From Peptostreptococcaceae bacterium (GTDB lineage: Bacteria > Bacillota > Clostridia > Peptostreptococcales > Peptostreptococcaceae): a stretch of 8,488 bases of DNA. Position 1 is the stretch's first letter. The number at the start of each line of letters is the position of its first letter. The notes under the pieces were generated by a model. It made no database searches, was not told the origin of the DNA, and saw only the letters and a program-made list of their open reading frames with translations. Shown piece after piece: positions 6,399-8,488 of the stretch. The stretch spans positions 1 through 8,488 of the forward strand of contig JASBZE010000074.1 of assembly GCA_029983575.1 (NCBI GenBank), written 5' to 3'. The translations under genes were made by a program, and so were the position numbers.

Positions 6399-7076
6399 CT
6401 ACATTGATTTACAAAATTCTACCAAGTCAGACATTATGCAAGCTTTTTTACTATTTGTTTGAGCTCCTACTTCATTTAAATTCTCTACGGTTATACCGCC
6501 TATTGGGTATGTAGGAATCGAAGTAGCATCCTTTATCTCCTTAAAATTTTCATATCCTATTCCCGGCTTACCAACTTTACAGGTCGTAGCAAATAGATTT
6601 CCCACAGTGAGGTATGTGTTTATTGAAATGTTGGTATTTAAAGAAGGGTTTAATAAAATTGCTAATCTTTTTTCGACTTCTATAGCCTCTTTTTTTGAAT
6701 GAATAGATACCCCTATAAATATATTCCCACAATCTAAAATCCTCGTCCTAAAATCTTCATCATTGGAAACTAAATCACAAAACTCCCTAAATCTATGTAT
6801 AGGAAGGTGTACTTTATTAAAATCCCTTCCTATTAGTTCAAAATGACTATGAATGAAAAGAGGAACATTATGTCTTTTTGTTATCTCGTAAACCTTGTTG
6901 AGTAATTTCTCATAGCTAACAATATCAAGATCTTTTTCCCTGAGTATTACAGAATCTATACTGTGGCCGTGTTTTAAAAGACCGTCCTTTAAATCCTCAC
7001 AAATCGACTCCAAAACACTTAAAAATTCATCCTCATCTCTGAGAAGTTTCCTGTTTGTAACAAATTTAATTAACAT
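6399..7076 (-). CDS. ThiE/TenI-family protein, probably a TenI-like thiazole tautomerase
   Basis: A 225-residue TIM-barrel protein of the thiamine phosphate synthase/TenI family. Family motifs in order: ILREK (44-48), HLP (90-92), IGVSIHSKKEA (121-131), VGNLFATTCKVGKPGIG (158-174), PIGGIT (191-196) and IMSD (214-217). True ThiE has VNDD and HxGQED, whose aspartates bind Mg. Here these places read FIHSHFE and HLPIHRF, with no Asp, resembling TenI (VQLP...SF). This favours the thiazole tautomerase role, or a diverged function, over thiamine phosphate synthase. The segment 132-157 is about ten residues longer than in B. subtilis TenI as I recall it. It starts at ATG 7076 after GAGGGG, 15 bp from thiH, which makes the thiazole precursor, so the context supports thiazole metabolism. 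Assignment between ThiE and TenI is inferred from motifs only. Confidence 0.85.
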   Translation of the reverse strand: MLIKFVTNRKLLRDEDEFLSVLESICEDLKDGLLKHGHSIDSVILREKDLDIVSYEKLLNKVYEITKRHNVPLFIHSHFELIGRDFNKVHLPIHRFREFCDLVSNDEDFRTRILDCGNIFIGVSIHSKKEAIEVEKRLAILLNPSLNTNISINTYLTVGNLFATTCKVGKPGIGYENFKEIKDATSIPTYPIGGITVENLNEVGAQTNSKKACIMSDLVEFCKSM

Positions 7077-7091
7077 AATGTTCCCCTCGTC

Positions 7092-8387
7092 CTATCTAAG
7101 TACCCTGCCTGCGTCACTAGGATCCACATAATCGCTCATCACTGGTTGGCATCCCATCTTTATAATCGCTTCAAAAACCTCATCTACCGTCCTAGGATCA
7201 GATATTTCAAATTGTTCGTCACCTTCTTTAGACTCTTCTTCCTCGACATGGCTTCCTATTCCAGTACTTACTCCAGCAGAAATTTTCGTAGCACTCACTC
7301 CTATCACATGATCTCTAAATTCTGCCCTTTCCCTAGTAGAAATTGTTATATTTGCAAATGGAAGAAAAATCCTGTAAGCGCATATAATTTGAAGCAGTTG
7401 CTTTTCATGAACGTCCTTTGGATTTATCTTATCGTTATTTACGATAGGCCTTAGCCTTGGACATGATATTGAAATCTCTGCATGAGGGTATTTCCTCTGA
7501 ATTAAGTAAGCGTGGTATGCAGTTGCAAAAGCATCCTTTCTAAAGTCATCAAGTCCTAATAGGGCAGCAAATCCGACGCCTCTCATTCCACCAATAAGAG
7601 CTCTCTCTTGTGCATTTAACCTGTAAGGGAATATCCTCTTATGACCTGCAAGATGAAGTGTCTCATACTTATCTGAGTTGTACGTTTCCTGAAACACGGT
7701 AACATAATCAGCCCCTGCATCATTTAATTTTTTATACTCCCACGAATTAGTTGGATATATCTCAACTCCTACTACGTTGAAATATTTTTTTGCCATCCTA
7801 CATGCATTGGCTATGTATTCTATATCTGACATCTTCTTTGACTCGCCAGTTAGTATCAAAACCTCTTGGAGCCCTGACTTAGCAATTGCCTTTAGCTCCT
7901 TTTCAATCATCTCATCATCTAATCTAAGTCTGTTTATTTTGTTGTGACAGTTAAATCCACAGTAAATACAATAATTTTCACAGTAATTTGATATATAGAG
8001 AGGAGTGAACATGGTAACGGAATTTCCAAAGTATCTCTGGGTTTCTCTTTTGGCCCTCTGTGCCATTTGCTCCAAGTATTTTTCTGCCGGTTTAGACAAT
8101 AAAGCCCTCAAATCCTCAATATCAAGTTCGTCTTTTTTTAGAGCCCTCAACACATCTACCTCGGTATACTTATCCGAATCATACGCATTCATCTCGCTGA
8201 TAACCTCATCTAATATCTCAGTTCCGATATCTTCCATATCATCCCATAGTTTCATATGATCTACCCTGGCTCTTTTGTTGTTTAGTAAAATTTCAGCCTC
8301 GTCAATTCCCATTTTGCTTAACTCACTGATGTACTTTTCATTTGATTTATTATCACTAACTTTTATATCATCAATATTATTTTCCAT
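7092..8387 (-). CDS. thiH: 2-iminoacetate synthase ThiH (radical SAM)
   Basis: Cleaves tyrosine to dehydroglycine (2-iminoacetate) and p-cresol for assembly of the thiamine thiazole ring by ThiG. Numbered from ATG 8387 (431 residues), the radical SAM motif CENYCIYC puts the 4Fe-4S cysteines at 136, 140 and 143, after MFTPLYISNY. LILTGES, VFQETYNSDKYETLH, GLDDFRKDA, CPRLRP and TISTRERAEFRD all match ThiH. The C-terminal CxxC cluster of the related HydG is absent, so it is not a hydrogenase maturase. Start choice: the frame also opens at GTG 8420 and ATG 8417, but neither has a ribosome site, while ATG 8387 follows AAGGGG by six bases. About 50 residues precede the part that aligns with the E. 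coli N-terminus; they are acidic and helix-prone. ThiG, ThiS and ThiF are not in the window and may lie to the right. Confidence 0.95.
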   Translation of the reverse strand: MENNIDDIKVSDNKSNEKYISELSKMGIDEAEILLNNKRARVDHMKLWDDMEDIGTEILDEVISEMNAYDSDKYTEVDVLRALKKDELDIEDLRALLSKPAEKYLEQMAQRAKRETQRYFGNSVTMFTPLYISNYCENYCIYCGFNCHNKINRLRLDDEMIEKELKAIAKSGLQEVLILTGESKKMSDIEYIANACRMAKKYFNVVGVEIYPTNSWEYKKLNDAGADYVTVFQETYNSDKYETLHLAGHKRIFPYRLNAQERALIGGMRGVGFAALLGLDDFRKDAFATAYHAYLIQRKYPHAEISISCPRLRPIVNNDKINPKDVHEKQLLQIICAYRIFLPFANITISTRERAEFRDHVIGVSATKISAGVSTGIGSHVEEEESKEGDEQFEISDPRTVDEVFEAIIKMGCQPVMSDYVDPSDAGRVLR

Positions 8388-8488
8388 TTTTATCCCCTTG
8401 CTTTTTCCTTTTATCATCACTATTTTGTAATTGCCATTTTATCCTTTTGATGTTTTATTATCTTTATGTTCTATTAAAATTTACACCT

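Noticed and set aside
6236..6514. A 92-residue plus-strand frame across the acpS-TenI junction
   Set aside because: It is antisense to two recognised genes, rich in Leu/Tyr/Ser as expected for a complement frame, and lacks any recognisable domain.
7092..8387. HydG (hydrogenase maturase) instead of ThiH
   Set aside because: The C-terminal cysteine cluster of HydG is missing and the C-terminus matches ThiH (QPVMSDY). The neighbour is a ThiE/TenI protein.
8388..8488. TPP riboswitch upstream of thiH
   Set aside because: None of the conserved TPP (thi-box) sequence is visible in this edge region. If present it would be farther upstream, outside the window.
1..8488. CRISPR array, transposase, phage or toxin-antitoxin genes
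   Set aside because: I looked for regularly spaced repeats, integrase or transposase motifs and small gene pairs and saw none. Repeats are limited to the short ones listed.

Overview
The window looks like chromosome from a low-GC, anaerobic Gram-positive bacterium, probably in Clostridia or Tissierellia. This is inferred from the strongly AT-rich DNA, strong GGAGG-type ribosome binding sites, a T-box riboswitch, a two-subunit transketolase, and an oxygen-sensitive ThiH-type radical SAM enzyme of clostridial flavour. The genus cannot be fixed from the sequence alone.

Layout: apart from a fragment at the left edge, every gene is on the minus strand, so the genes read from right to left. From the right: a thiazole-biosynthesis pair (thiH at 7092-8387 and a ThiE/TenI-family protein at 6399-7076, 15 bp apart); holo-ACP synthase acpS (6005-6370, probably starting at an unusual ATT codon); and a tandem-CBS-domain protein (5490-5951). 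Next comes a promoter, then the two halves of a split transketolase (4546-5373 and 3627-4553, overlapping by 8 bp). A consensus sigma-A promoter, a full T-box riboswitch with a GUA (valine) specifier and its terminator then lead into valS (539-3199).

Left of valS is a gene-free stretch of about 310 bp (230-538). It holds a plus-strand promoter-like pair (TTGACA, 17 bp, TATTAT) with no open frame downstream. Two inverted repeats follow, one a 22-bp imperfect stem, so it may encode a small structured RNA. The left edge (2-229) carries the 3' end of an unrecognised plus-strand gene that converges on valS.

How the genes work together: ThiH makes dehydroglycine for thiazole synthesis and the TenI-like protein probably acts on the thiazole product, so both feed thiamine diphosphate supply. 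Transketolase uses thiamine diphosphate as cofactor. AcpS activates acyl carrier protein and ValRS charges tRNA-Val under T-box feedback. Most of the window is ordinary housekeeping DNA. The points worth a second look are the orphan promoter and hairpins, the acpS start codon, the TenI-like protein lacking the thiamine-phosphate-synthase aspartates, and the long N-terminus of ThiH.
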